Origin: Streptomyces sp. 35G-GA-8
GTDB lineage: Bacteria > Actinomycetota > Actinomycetes > Streptomycetales > Streptomycetaceae
DNA length: 64,000 nucleotides
Direction of reading: 5' to 3'
Assembly (NCBI RefSeq): GCF_023534745.1
Contig: NZ_JAMHJQ010000009.1
Coordinates: 310,001-374,000 of the forward strand
Notes under the pieces: model-generated
What the model was told of the DNA's origin: nothing
Seen by the model: only the letters and a program-made list of their open reading frames with translations
Databases searched by the model: none
Program-made: the position numbers and the translations under genes
Part shown: piece after piece, positions 1 to 8,356 of the stretch
How the letters are laid out: each line of letters begins with the position of its first letter
Position numbering within the stretch: the first letter of the stretch is position 1

Positions 1-1
1 G

Positions 2-262
2 TCACGCTCCCGCGCGGCCGGCTCCACGGGTCTCGGCCTGGCGATCGTCCAAGCGGTCGTCACCGCCCACGGCGGGACCGTCACCGTACAGAGCGTCCCC
101 GGCCGGACCGTGTTCTCCGTACGTCTGCCCGACCCGCACGGGCACGGGCAGGGGCAGACCCACCCCTCACACGGACAGCAGCATCAGCATCGGCCCCAGC
201 AGGGCTCGTGGGGGACCGGCCGTGACTCACAGACGGGGCACAGCCTCACCACACTGCCGTGA
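2..262 (+). CDS. Sensor histidine kinase, C-terminal fragment
   Basis: The reading frame is open from the window edge to a TGA at 260-262. Its first residues, RAAGSTGLGLAIVQAVV, are the G2 box of a HATPase_c domain, followed by HGGTVTVQS and VFSVRLP, the usual last strand of the domain. The kinase is therefore membrane-type two-component signalling machinery whose sensor and dimerisation parts lie outside the window. The tail after the ATPase fold is Gln/His/Gly-rich and looks unstructured. The next gene starts 25 bp downstream on the same strand. The partner regulator is presumably upstream, outside the window. Confidence 0.85.
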   Translation, partial: SRSRAAGSTGLGLAIVQAVVTAHGGTVTVQSVPGRTVFSVRLPDPHGHGQGQTHPSHGQQHQHRPQQGSWGTGRDSQTGHSLTTLP

Positions 263-287
263 CAGCGCGCCTCGCGAATGTCGAACC

Positions 288-1685
288 ATGCGAACCGACA
301 CTTCATGGGGCACACTCCCGGCCCGGGAGCATCTCCCGGTCGAGGTGACCGATGCCCCCGTACTTGACGTGACGATCCCCGTCTACAACGAGGAGCAGGA
401 CCTCGAACCATGTGTGCGGCGCCTGCACGAACACCTCGCCCGCACCTTCCCGTACAGCTTTCGCATCACGATCGCCGACAACGCCAGTACCGACCGGACC
501 CCCCAGGTCGCGGCCCGGCTCGACACGGAGATTCCGGAGGTACGCGCGTACCGTCTGGAGCAGAAGGGCCGCGGCAGGGCGCTCCGTACCGTGTGGTCGC
601 ACTCCGACGCGCCCGTCCTCGCCTATATGGATGTGGATCTGTCCACGGATCTCAACGCACTCCTCCCACTGGTGGCGCCGCTGATCTCGGGCCACTCGGA
701 TCTGGCGATCGGGTCGCGGCTGTCCCGTTCGTCACGGGTCGTACGCGGCCCCAAGCGCGAGTTCATCTCGCGGGCCTACAACCTCATCCTCAAGTCCTCT
801 CTCTCCGCGCGCTTCAGCGACGCGCAGTGTGGGTTCAAGGCCATACGGGGTGACGTCGCCCAGCGGCTGCTGCCGATGGTCGAGGACACCGGGTGGTTCT
901 TCGACACAGAGATGCTCGTGCTCGCCGAACGCGCCGGACTGCGGATCCATGAAGTCCCGGTGGACTGGATCGACGACCCCGACAGCACGGTGCATATCGT
1001 CAAGACCGCGGCCGAGGATCTCAAGGGCGTCTGGCGGGTGGGGCGGGCACTGGCGGTGGGCGCGCTGCCTCTGGACCGGCTGGCCAGGCCATTCGGGGAT
1101 GACCCGAGAGACCGCCGGATCGGTGGGGTGCCCGGCGGACTCGCCAGGCAACTGGTCGGCTTCTGCTTCGTGGGCGCCCTGTCCACGCTCTTCTATCTTC
1201 TGCTGTACTCCGGCTTTCGTTCAATGGCGAGTCCACAACTCGCCAACGCGGCGGCTCTGCTGGTCTCCGCGATCGCCAACACCGCCGCCAACCGGAGGCT
1301 CACCTTCGGGGTGCGGGGCCGCGAGCGGGCCGTACGTCACCAGGCCCAGGGCCTGGTCGTCTTCGCCATCGGACTCGCCCTGACCAGCGGTTCACTGGCG
1401 GCCCTTGACGCGGCCACGGGCACCCCCTCTCACTCCACGGAGCTGGCCGTGCTGATAGCCGCCAACCTCGCCGCGACGGTGCTGCGCTTCCTGCTCCTGC
1501 GCGCCTGGGTCTTCCCCGAGCGCCGTACGGACGACTTCCCCGCCCGCGACACCGCTACGTCCTCCGCCACCGCTCCCGCCACAGCCACAGCCACAGGTAC
1601 AGGCACGGGCACAGGCACCGGCACCGCTCCCGCTCCTGCTTCCTCTTCCGACACCGCCGACCTCGACCCAAGGACCGCACGATGA
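288..1685 (+). CDS. GT2 family glycosyltransferase with C-terminal GtrA-like membrane domain
   Basis: The 465-aa protein begins with a GT-A glycosyltransferase family 2 domain (about residues 20-250). VTIPVYNEEQDLEPCV, ADNASTDRT and the metal-binding YMDVDLSTD are clear, as in polyprenyl-phosphate sugar transferases such as dolichyl-phosphate mannose synthase. After residue 280 come about four hydrophobic helices (LVGFCFVGALSTLFYLLLYSGF onwards) like GtrA flippase subunits. It probably charges a polyprenyl phosphate with a sugar at the membrane for the next enzyme. I chose the ATG at 288 rather than one at 222 because homology starts soon after it and the upstream residues resemble nothing. 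The C-terminal tail is a Thr/Ala/Gly repeat. The stop overlaps the next start as ATGA, so the two are co-translated. Confidence 0.85.
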   Translation: MRTDTSWGTLPAREHLPVEVTDAPVLDVTIPVYNEEQDLEPCVRRLHEHLARTFPYSFRITIADNASTDRTPQVAARLDTEIPEVRAYRLEQKGRGRALRTVWSHSDAPVLAYMDVDLSTDLNALLPLVAPLISGHSDLAIGSRLSRSSRVVRGPKREFISRAYNLILKSSLSARFSDAQCGFKAIRGDVAQRLLPMVEDTGWFFDTEMLVLAERAGLRIHEVPVDWIDDPDSTVHIVKTAAEDLKGVWRVGRALAVGALPLDRLARPFGDDPRDRRIGGVPGGLARQLVGFCFVGALSTLFYLLLYSGFRSMASPQLANAAALLVSAIANTAANRRLTFGVRGRERAVRHQAQGLVVFAIGLALTSGSLAALDAATGTPSHSTELAVLIAANLAATVLRFLLLRAWVFPERRTDDFPARDTATSSATAPATATATGTGTGTGTGTAPAPASSSDTADLDPRTAR

Positions 1686-3886
1686 CCACGATCCTTCAGC
1701 CCGACGGCCCTCCGGCGATGGCGGCCCAACAAAGCCATCGCGCCTCCGGCCGCGCCCTCCGCTTCTGGCGGGGCAGGGCCGAGGACGCCGCCTGGGTACG
1801 CCCGGCCCTGCTCGCCATCCTGCTGGTCGCAGGGCTGCTCCAGCTGTGGCATCTGAGCGATTCCGGTTACGCCAACTCCTTCTACTCCGCCGCCGTGCAG
1901 GCGGGCAGCGAGAGCTGGAAGGCCTTCTTCTTCGGCTCCTCCGACGCGGCGAACTCCATCACCGTCGACAAGCCCCCGGCCGCACTCTGGCCGATGGCCC
2001 TGTCCGTAAGGCTCTTCGGGCTCGGATCGTGGCAGATCCTGGTGCCCGAGGTGCTGATGGGGCTCGGCACGGTGGCGGTGCTGTACGCCGCCGTACGCCG
2101 CCGCTTCAGCGCCGTCGCCGGGCTGACCGCGGCCGTGGTGCTGGCGCTGACGCCCGTCGCCGTCATGATGTTCCGCTTCAACAACCCGGACGCGCTGCTC
2201 GCCCTGCTGATGACCACCAGCGTCTACTGCGTGCTGCGTGCGCTGGAGGCCGGACGGACCAAGTGGCTGGTGTGGGCGGGGATCGCGATCGGGTTCGCGT
2301 TCCTGACCAAGACGCTTCAGGGCTTTCTGATCCTGCCGGCGCTGGCGCTGGTGTACGCGGTGTGCGCGCCCACGTCCGTACGGCGCCGGTTCGGCCAGCT
2401 CGCGCTGGCCGGTCTCGCGCTCGTCGTCTCCGGCGGCTGGTGGGTCGCGATCGTGGAGCTGTGGCCCGCCTCCTCGCGTCCGTACGTAGGCGGCTCCCAG
2501 ACCAACTCCTTCCTTGAACTGACCTTCGGTTACAACGGTCTCGGCCGGATCAACGGCGAGGAGGCCGGAAGCGTCGGCGGTGGAGGCGGCGGCGGGGGCG
2601 GGCGCGGCGGCGAGACCGGAATCGGCCGGATGTTCAGCGAGTCCATCGGCGGTCAGATCTCCTGGCTGCTCCCCGCCGCTCTGCTGCTGCTCGTCGTCGG
2701 ACTCGTCGTGACCCGGCGGAGCGCGCGTACGGACACGGCCCGCGCCGCGTTCCTGGTGTGGGGCGGCTCGCTGCTGGTGACCCTCGGGGTCTTCAGCTTC
2801 ATGGCCGGAATCTTCCACGAGTACTACACGGTGGCACTGGCGCCGTACATCGCGGCCGTCATCGGCATGGGCGTCACCGTCCTGTGGGAGGAGCGCGCCG
2901 GGATCCTGGCGTCGGCGACGCTGGGGATCGCGGCGGCGGGGACGGCGGTATGGGCGTACGTACTGCTCGGCCGGACCCCGGACTATGTGCCGTGGCTGCG
3001 CTGGGCGGTCCTGATCGGCGGCCTGGCGGCCGCGGTGGGGCTGCTCGTCGCGGGCAGGCTCGGCCGGCCGCTCGCGCTCACGGCGGCGGGGCTCGCGATC
3101 GCGGCCTCGCTGGCCGGGCCGCTCGCGTACACGCTGACCACGGTCAACACCGCGTACCGGGGCTCCATCATCACGGCGGGACCGGCCTCGGCGCGGGGCG
3201 GCCCCGGCGGATTCGGCGGCGGTGGGGCCCGGGGCGCCGGTGGCGCCGTCGAGGCAGGGATGGTGCCTCCCGGCCAGCGGGCAGCGGGCCAGGCTCAAGG
3301 CCAAGGCCAAGGCCAGGCGCAAGGCCAAGGCCAGGGACAGGCACAGCGGCAAGGCCAAGGCCAGGGGCAGGGCCAAGGCCAGGGACAAGCTCCGGCCGCC
3401 GGCGGTGGCCTGCCCCAACTGCCGCCGAACGGCGCGCTGCCCGAGGGCTTCAGGGGCGGTATGGGCGGCGGAGGCGGCATGGGCGGCCTACTCAACGGCC
3501 AGACGGTCAGCTCCGAGGTCGAGGCCGCGCTCAAGAAGGACGCCTCCGACTACACCTGGGTCGCGGCGACCATCGGCTCCCAGAACGCGGCCAGCTATCA
3601 ACTCGCCACCGAGAAGCCCGTCATGGCGATCGGCGGCTTCAACGGCAGCGATCCGTCCCCCACCCTCGACCAGTTCAAGCAGTACGTCGCGGACGGAAAG
3701 ATCCACTACTTCCTGTCGGGCGGCGACGACGCCCGTGAGGGCGGCGGTGGCGGCGGTGGCGGCGGTGGTGGTGGCCGGGGCGGTGGCCTCGGCTCGAACT
3801 CCGGGATCTCCACATGGGTGGAATCCACCTTCAAGAAGGTCACCGTGGACGGCGCGACCCTCTACGACCTGACCCAGCAGGTCTGA
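1682..3886 (+). CDS. GT39/ArnT-like membrane glycosyltransferase (mannosyltransferase family)
   Basis: This 734-aa protein belongs to the ArnT/PMT_2 group of polytopic glycosyltransferases that use a polyprenyl-phosphate sugar. It would act after the preceding GT2 enzyme. The N-terminal loop DSGYANSFYSAAVQAGSESWKAFFFGS and the segment SITVDKPPAALW are typical of the family. Roughly 11-13 membrane helices run to about residue 500. Two low-complexity insertions interrupt it: a glycine run near residue 300, and a Gln-Gly repeat near residues 537-563 encoded by 6-bp units around 3295-3390. The soluble C-terminal part (TWVAATIGSQNAASYQLATEKPVMAIGGF) is the extracytoplasmic domain common in Streptomyces members. 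The sugar and acceptor are not evident. Confidence 0.85.
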   Translation: MTTILQPDGPPAMAAQQSHRASGRALRFWRGRAEDAAWVRPALLAILLVAGLLQLWHLSDSGYANSFYSAAVQAGSESWKAFFFGSSDAANSITVDKPPAALWPMALSVRLFGLGSWQILVPEVLMGLGTVAVLYAAVRRRFSAVAGLTAAVVLALTPVAVMMFRFNNPDALLALLMTTSVYCVLRALEAGRTKWLVWAGIAIGFAFLTKTLQGFLILPALALVYAVCAPTSVRRRFGQLALAGLALVVSGGWWVAIVELWPASSRPYVGGSQTNSFLELTFGYNGLGRINGEEAGSVGGGGGGGGGRGGETGIGRMFSESIGGQISWLLPAALLLLVVGLVVTRRSARTDTARAAFLVWGGSLLVTLGVFSFMAGIFHEYYTVALAPYIAAVIGMGVTVLWEERAGILASATLGIAAAGTAVWAYVLLGRTPDYVPWLRWAVLIGGLAAAVGLLVAGRLGRPLALTAAGLAIAASLAGPLAYTLTTVNTAYRGSIITAGPASARGGPGGFGGGGARGAGGAVEAGMVPPGQRAAGQAQGQGQGQAQGQGQGQAQRQGQGQGQGQGQGQAPAAGGGLPQLPPNGALPEGFRGGMGGGGGMGGLLNGQTVSSEVEAALKKDASDYTWVAATIGSQNAASYQLATEKPVMAIGGFNGSDPSPTLDQFKQYVADGKIHYFLSGGDDAREGGGGGGGGGGGGRGGGLGSNSGISTWVESTFKKVTVDGATLYDLTQQV

Positions 3887-3969
3887 CCCAGGAGGCCTGA
3901 TCCAGAAGCCCTGCCCCACAGCGGGGCCCGTCTGGCGAGAAAAAGACGCTATACGGCGTAAGGGAGGCT

Positions 3970-4010
3970 CTTGTACGGTGTACGGCGACGGTTCCCGTAC
4001 ACCGTACAAG
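3970..4010. promoter_or_regulatory. Perfect 16-bp inverted repeat before the MFS gene (probable TetR operator)
   Basis: CTTGTACGGTGTACGG (3970-3985) is repeated as its exact reverse complement at 3995-4010, with a 9-nt spacer. Each arm also contains two GTAC cores. It lies immediately 5' of the ribosome-binding site of the efflux gene at 4020 and downstream of a possible -10 (TATACG near 3951). This is where a repressor would block transcription. The TetR gene at 5839 is the obvious candidate protein. Binding is inference. Confidence 0.7.
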
Positions 4011-4019
4011 GAGTCCTCC

Positions 4020-5648
4020 ATGACGGCGACAGCCGCCGAGCACCGCACCGCCCCCGCACGACATCCGCAGCGCTGGCTGATCCTCGGTGTCATCTGTCTC
4101 GCCCAACTCACCGTGCTGCTCGACAACACCGTCCTCAGCGTCGCGATTCCGTCCCTCACCCGCGAGCTGCACGCCTCCACCGCCGACATCCAGTGGATGA
4201 TCAACGCCTACTCCCTGGTCCAGTCGGGCCTGCTGCTCACCGCGGGCAACGCCGCCGACCGCTACGGCCGCAAGAAGCTGCTGATCGTGGGCCTCGTGCT
4301 GTTCGGGATCGGCTCGCTGGCCGCCGGACTCGCCCAGACCAGCGGCCAGTTGATCGCCGCCCGCGCCGGGATGGGCGTCGGGGGCGCGCTGCTGATCACC
4401 ACGACCCTCGCCGTCGTGGTCCAGCTGTTCGACGACACCGAGCGCGTCAAGGCGATCGGTATCTGGTCGACCGTCAACTCCCTCGGCTTCGCCGCCGGTC
4501 CGCTGATCGGCGGCGCCATGCTCGACCACTTCTGGTGGGGCGCGATCTTCCTCATCAACATCCCGGTCGCGGTGCTCGGAGTGATCGCCGTCGCCACGCT
4601 CGTACCGGAGTCGAAGAGCAAGGAGGGCGACCGCCCCGATCTGCTCGGCGCGCTGCTCTCCACCATCGGTATGACGGCCGTCGTGTACGCGATCATCTCC
4701 GGGCCCGACCACGGCTGGCTCTCCGGACAGGTGCTGCTCTCGGCCTCCGTCGGCCTGGTCGTCCTCGGTCTGTTCGTCCTCTGGGAGCTGCGCGTCCCGT
4801 ATCCGATGCTCGACATGCACTTCTTCCGCGACCAGCGCTTCATCGGGGCGGTGGCGGGAGCCGTCCTGGTCGCCTTCGGGATGACCGGTTCGCTCTTCCT
4901 GCTGACCCAGCATCTCCAGTTCGTCCTGGGCTACGGGCCGTTGGACGCCGGTCTGCGTACGGCTCCGCTCGCGGTCAGCGTCATCGTCCTGAACCTCGCG
5001 GGCGTGGGCGCGCTGGCCGTACGGAAGCTCGGTACGCCGGGCACCATCGCGCTCGGCATGGTCCTGGTGTCCGCGGGGCTCGCCGCGATCGCGTTGCTCG
5101 GCGCCCATGGTTACGGCGGGATGCTGCTCGGCCTGGTCGTGATGGGCGCGGGTGTCGCCCTCTCCATGCCGGCCATGGCGAACGCCATCATGAGCGCGAT
5201 CCCGCCGGAGAAGGCGGGCGTCGGCGCGGGTATCAACGGCACGCTCGCCGAGTTCGGCAACGGTCTCGGCGTCGCCGTCCTGGGCGCCGTGCTCAACTCC
5301 CGCTTCGCCGCGCTGGTCCCGGCGGCGGTGGGGGCCGCCTCGCTGCCCGCCGCGCTCGCGGCCGCTGACGGGGACGCGGAACGGCTGAGCATCTCCGACG
5401 CGTTCGCGTCGAGCCTGGAGACCAGCCAGCTGGTCGGGGCCGTGGCCGTACTGGCGGGCGGTCTGCTGGCCGCGCTGCTGCTGCGCAGGGCCGAGCGCGC
5501 GAACCCCTCGCCGGGATCGCCGGGATCTCCGGGATCTCCGGGAACTTCAGGAACTCCGCGAACTTCAGGAACTCCGGAATCTCCTGGAACTCCGGGCTCC
5601 GTCGGCTCTCAGGGCTCCCCGTCGGACTCCGTGTCAGGGGCGGCATAG
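4020..5648 (+). CDS. DHA2-family MFS drug efflux transporter
   Basis: This 542-aa, 14-helix major facilitator resembles EmrB/QacA/LfrA proton-drug antiporters. Visible motifs are LLDNTVLSVAIPSL in helix 1, the loop motif A GNAADRYGRKKLLIVG, and motif C-like GPLIGGAMLDHFWWGAIF in helix 5. I start at the ATG at 4020, which follows AAGGAG closely, rather than at an upstream in-frame ATG that would lie inside the inverted repeat. The last 45 residues are a tandem Gly-Ser/Thr-Pro repeat (5510-5620) with no counterpart in the family. The gene is followed by a TetR regulator on the same strand, so it is probably inducible by its substrates. Confidence 0.9.
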   Translation: MTATAAEHRTAPARHPQRWLILGVICLAQLTVLLDNTVLSVAIPSLTRELHASTADIQWMINAYSLVQSGLLLTAGNAADRYGRKKLLIVGLVLFGIGSLAAGLAQTSGQLIAARAGMGVGGALLITTTLAVVVQLFDDTERVKAIGIWSTVNSLGFAAGPLIGGAMLDHFWWGAIFLINIPVAVLGVIAVATLVPESKSKEGDRPDLLGALLSTIGMTAVVYAIISGPDHGWLSGQVLLSASVGLVVLGLFVLWELRVPYPMLDMHFFRDQRFIGAVAGAVLVAFGMTGSLFLLTQHLQFVLGYGPLDAGLRTAPLAVSVIVLNLAGVGALAVRKLGTPGTIALGMVLVSAGLAAIALLGAHGYGGMLLGLVVMGAGVALSMPAMANAIMSAIPPEKAGVGAGINGTLAEFGNGLGVAVLGAVLNSRFAALVPAAVGAASLPAALAAADGDAERLSISDAFASSLETSQLVGAVAVLAGGLLAALLLRRAERANPSPGSPGSPGSPGTSGTPRTSGTPESPGTPGSVGSQGSPSDSVSGAA

Positions 5649-5838
5649 CATCGGAAGAGCGGCAGGCGTCCGGGCTCCGGCTCATCGGAACATCCGATCG
5701 TCATCTCGGTCGTCGCCTCGGTCGTCGCCCCGGTCCCCGGAGACGGACGGCAGGGGCCTGCGCCGGCCGGGGCCTGAGCCGGGCAGCGAAGTGGAGTCCG
5801 GCCGAAGCCCGGCCGGCGGGAACCGAGGAGGCTCACCC

Positions 5839-6690
5839 ATGGTGCCGGAAGCCGATCGCGCCAAGCGGCGGACCCGTACCAGCGTTTGGCTGGAGGGCAA
5901 GCCCGCGGGCCGCGGCCGCAGAAGCGAGAACTCGGACCACCCCGCCGGCCTGGACCGCGACCGCATCACGGCGGTCTCGGTACGGCTGCTCGACGCGGAG
6001 GGCCCTGCGAAGTTCTCCATGCGACGGCTGGCCGCCGAGCTGGGGGTGACCGCCATGTCCCTCTACTGGTACGTCGACACCAAGGACGACCTCCTGGAAC
6101 TCGCCCTGGACTCCGTCTTCGGCGAGGTCAAGGTCCCCGACATGACCGACGAGGACGCCGACTGGCGCGACCAGCTGCGCGAACTGGCCACCAGCTACCG
6201 GGCGGTGCTGGTCAGGCACCACTGGGTCTCGCCGCTCATCGGCCGGTATCTGAATATCGGCCCGCACTCGATGGCCTTCTCGGCGGCCGTCCAGACCGTC
6301 ATGGACCGGACGGGCCTGGCGCCGCACGGCCGGATGGGCGGGCTGGCGGCGGTCTTCCAGTTCGTGTACGGATTCGGCACGATCGAGGGCCACTTCGTAC
6401 AGCGCTGCGCCGACGCCGGGCTGACCCAGGACGAGTACTTCCATCAGGCGATGGGCGCCATCAACGAACAGCCGCGGTTCCAGGAGTCGTTCGAGAGCGC
6501 GGACGAACTGATGGAGGCGCGAGGCGGCGATACGGTGGCGGAGATGCGCCAACGCGACTTCACGTTCGCGATCGAACTCCTCATTGCGGGCATCGAGACG
6601 ATGCGGGAGCGCGGCTGGTCCCCCGCGGGACACCGCGCCGGGGCGGCGGACGGGCCCCACGAGCCGAGCGGGGGCGGGCCCCGCGACTGA
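5839..6690 (+). CDS. TetR/AcrR family transcriptional regulator
   Basis: The 283-aa protein has an N-terminal HTH, with RLAAELGVTAMSLYWYVDTKDDLLELALD as helices 2-4, at about residues 60-100. A TetR_C-type ligand domain follows (TGLAPHGRMGGLAAVFQFVYGFGTIEGHF). The N-terminal extension of about 40 basic residues before the HTH is typical of TetR_C (TetR/ActII-like) members. The ATG at 5839 has GAGGAGG 8 bp upstream, so it is preferred over an ATG at 5791. It lies 190 bp after the efflux gene and probably represses it through the dyad at 3970-4010. No similar dyad is visible before this gene, so its own control may differ. Confidence 0.88.
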   Translation: MVPEADRAKRRTRTSVWLEGKPAGRGRRSENSDHPAGLDRDRITAVSVRLLDAEGPAKFSMRRLAAELGVTAMSLYWYVDTKDDLLELALDSVFGEVKVPDMTDEDADWRDQLRELATSYRAVLVRHHWVSPLIGRYLNIGPHSMAFSAAVQTVMDRTGLAPHGRMGGLAAVFQFVYGFGTIEGHFVQRCADAGLTQDEYFHQAMGAINEQPRFQESFESADELMEARGGDTVAEMRQRDFTFAIELLIAGIETMRERGWSPAGHRAGAADGPHEPSGGGPRD

Positions 6691-6782
6691 ACCGGTGGAC
6701 GGGACGGCCGGCCCCCGCCCGACTGGCCGGCCCCCCGACCGTCCAGCCCCTCCCACCGGCCGCCCCGTCCCGCCCCTAACGG

Positions 6783-7247
6783 TTACGAGACGAGACGGGC
6801 CGGGAAGCCGCCCGTGGCAAGCGGACTCCAGCGCTCCGGGGTGATCCGGATGATGGACTTCCCCTGCTTCACCATCGCCTCTCGGTACTCGTCCCAGTCG
6901 GGGTGCTCCCCCGCGATGTTCCGGTAGTACTCGACCAGCGGCTCGACCGACTCGGGGGAGTCGATCACCTCGGCCGTACCGTCGACCTGGACCCAGGGAC
7001 CGTTCCAGTCGTCCGACAGGACGATCACGCTCACCCGCTCGTCCCGCTTGGCGTTCCGCGTCTTGGCGCGCTCGGGGTACGTGGAGACGACGATCCGGCC
7101 CGAGTCGTCGACCCCGCAGGCGAGCGGGGAGCCCTGCGGCCGGCCGTCGGAACGGGTGGTCAGCAGGATCGCGCGGTGCCTGGGACGTACGAACTCCAGC
7201 AGCCCGGCGAGGTCAACGGCCTTGTTCGTTGCGATATTCGGTGCCAT
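6783..7247 (-). CDS. PPOX-class F420-dependent/flavin oxidoreductase
   Basis: The 154-aa protein has the split-barrel fold of the pyridoxamine 5'-phosphate oxidase superfamily. HRAILLTTRSDGRPQGSPL, GRIVVSTYPERAKTRNAKRD and GPWVQVDGTAEVID are typical of the mycobacterial/streptomycete F420-binding subgroup. The length is normal. The physiological substrate is unknown. The start is the ATG at 7247; upstream in-frame residues are Arg/Gly-rich and unlike the family. It stands alone on the minus strand, convergent with the TetR gene 92 bp away. That gap shows no strong hairpin. Confidence 0.82.
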   Translation of the reverse strand: MAPNIATNKAVDLAGLLEFVRPRHRAILLTTRSDGRPQGSPLACGVDDSGRIVVSTYPERAKTRNAKRDERVSVIVLSDDWNGPWVQVDGTAEVIDSPESVEPLVEYYRNIAGEHPDWDEYREAMVKQGKSIIRITPERWSPLATGGFPARLVS

Positions 7248-7365
7248 GCCGCGCAGCCTACGACCTCGGAGCCCGCCCGCCGGCAACCACACTCCTCGCC
7301 GGAGCCACACCGTCCCCAAGACTCCCCAGGACTCACCTGGGTGTCACACGAGAGCCGCACGGCCA

Positions 7366-8202
7366 TCACGCCCCCGGCAGGCTCTCGCCCTGTACCGCCT
7401 GGACGTCCAGCTCCACCCGTAGCGTCGTCCCGATCATCGAGATCCCCGCCTGCACCACCTGGTTGTAGTTCATGGCGAAGTCCTCCCTGTGCAGCTCCGC
7501 GGTCGCGCGGAAGGCGGCCCGTACCCCGCCCCACGGGTCAGGCCCGGTGCCCAGGTAGCTCAGGTCCAGGTCCACCTCGCGTACGACGCCGTGCAGCGAC
7601 AGCAGTCCGTGCACCGTCCAGCGGTCGGGGCCCGCCGGGGTCAGCCCCGTACTGCTGTAGGTGATCTCCGGGAAGCGCTCCACGTCGAGGAAGTCGGGCG
7701 ACTTGAGGTGCTTGTCCCGCAGCGCGTTGCCGGTGTCGATGCTCGCCGCGCTGATGACCGCGTCGACGCGCGACGCCTCGGCCTCATACCCGCCTGCCGC
7801 GCCCCCCGAGATCTCGATCCGTCCCCCGAACTCCGTGAACCTCCCGCGCACGCTGGAGATCCCCAGATGCTGTGCCACCGCGCTCACCGCCGTGTGCGCC
7901 GGATCCAGGCTCCAGGTGCCCGGTGGCGGCAGTTCGACCCCGCCCTGCCTGGCCAGCACCACCGTGCCGACCTCGGCCCGCCCGCTCGCCGTGACCAGCG
8001 CCGTGGAGGCGACGGGCGCGTAGCCGACGGCCGTCACGACCACGGTGTACGGACCCGGTGCCAGCTCCGCGTCGGTCCGTACGGCGCCGTTCTCGTCGGC
8101 GCTCTCCCGCAGCACCTGCGTACCGCTCATATTGGTCATGGTCACGACCGCGTGGCGCACCGCCCAGCCGTCCCGCGTCCGTACCTGTCCGCGAAGTCCC
8201 AT
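7366..8202 (-). CDS. YceI-family protein with N-terminal carboxypeptidase-regulatory-like domain
   Basis: In this 278-aa protein residues 1-88 form a CarboxypepD_reg-like beta-sandwich (LRGQVRTRDGWAVRHAVVTM ... PGPYTVVVTAVGYAPVAS). Residues 95-278 are a YceI-like lipocalin fold (WSLDPAHTAVSAVAQHLGIS, VRGRFTEFGGRIEI, SPDFLDVERFPEITYSSTGL, LSLHGVVREVDLDLSYLG). YceI proteins bind isoprenoid or amphiphilic molecules. No signal peptide is visible, so it is probably cytoplasmic despite the family's usual periplasmic site. The same regulatory-like domain occurs three times at the C-terminus of the next gene on this strand, which suggests the two act on the same compound. Confidence 0.85.
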   Translation of the reverse strand: MGLRGQVRTRDGWAVRHAVVTMTNMSGTQVLRESADENGAVRTDAELAPGPYTVVVTAVGYAPVASTALVTASGRAEVGTVVLARQGGVELPPPGTWSLDPAHTAVSAVAQHLGISSVRGRFTEFGGRIEISGGAAGGYEAEASRVDAVISAASIDTGNALRDKHLKSPDFLDVERFPEITYSSTGLTPAGPDRWTVHGLLSLHGVVREVDLDLSYLGTGPDPWGGVRAAFRATAELHREDFAMNYNQVVQAGISMIGTTLRVELDVQAVQGESLPGA

Positions 8203-8356
8203 CCCGTTTCTCTCTCCCTCGGTCTCATAAAGAGCCGGGCCCCGGCCGGGGGCGGGCAGGCCGTCCCCTGCCCGCCGCCCCCGCCACCGGAGCCCGTTTC
8301 CGCACCCGACCGACGCGCCGCCCGCTACAAGCGCCGCGCGACCCGGGGGGTTTCCA

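Noticed and set aside
1430..3418. 662-codon antisense frame opposite the two glycosyltransferases
   Set aside because: The Arg/Gly/Ala-rich composition without domains is typical of shadows in high-G/C DNA; the plus strand encodes two convincing membrane enzymes.
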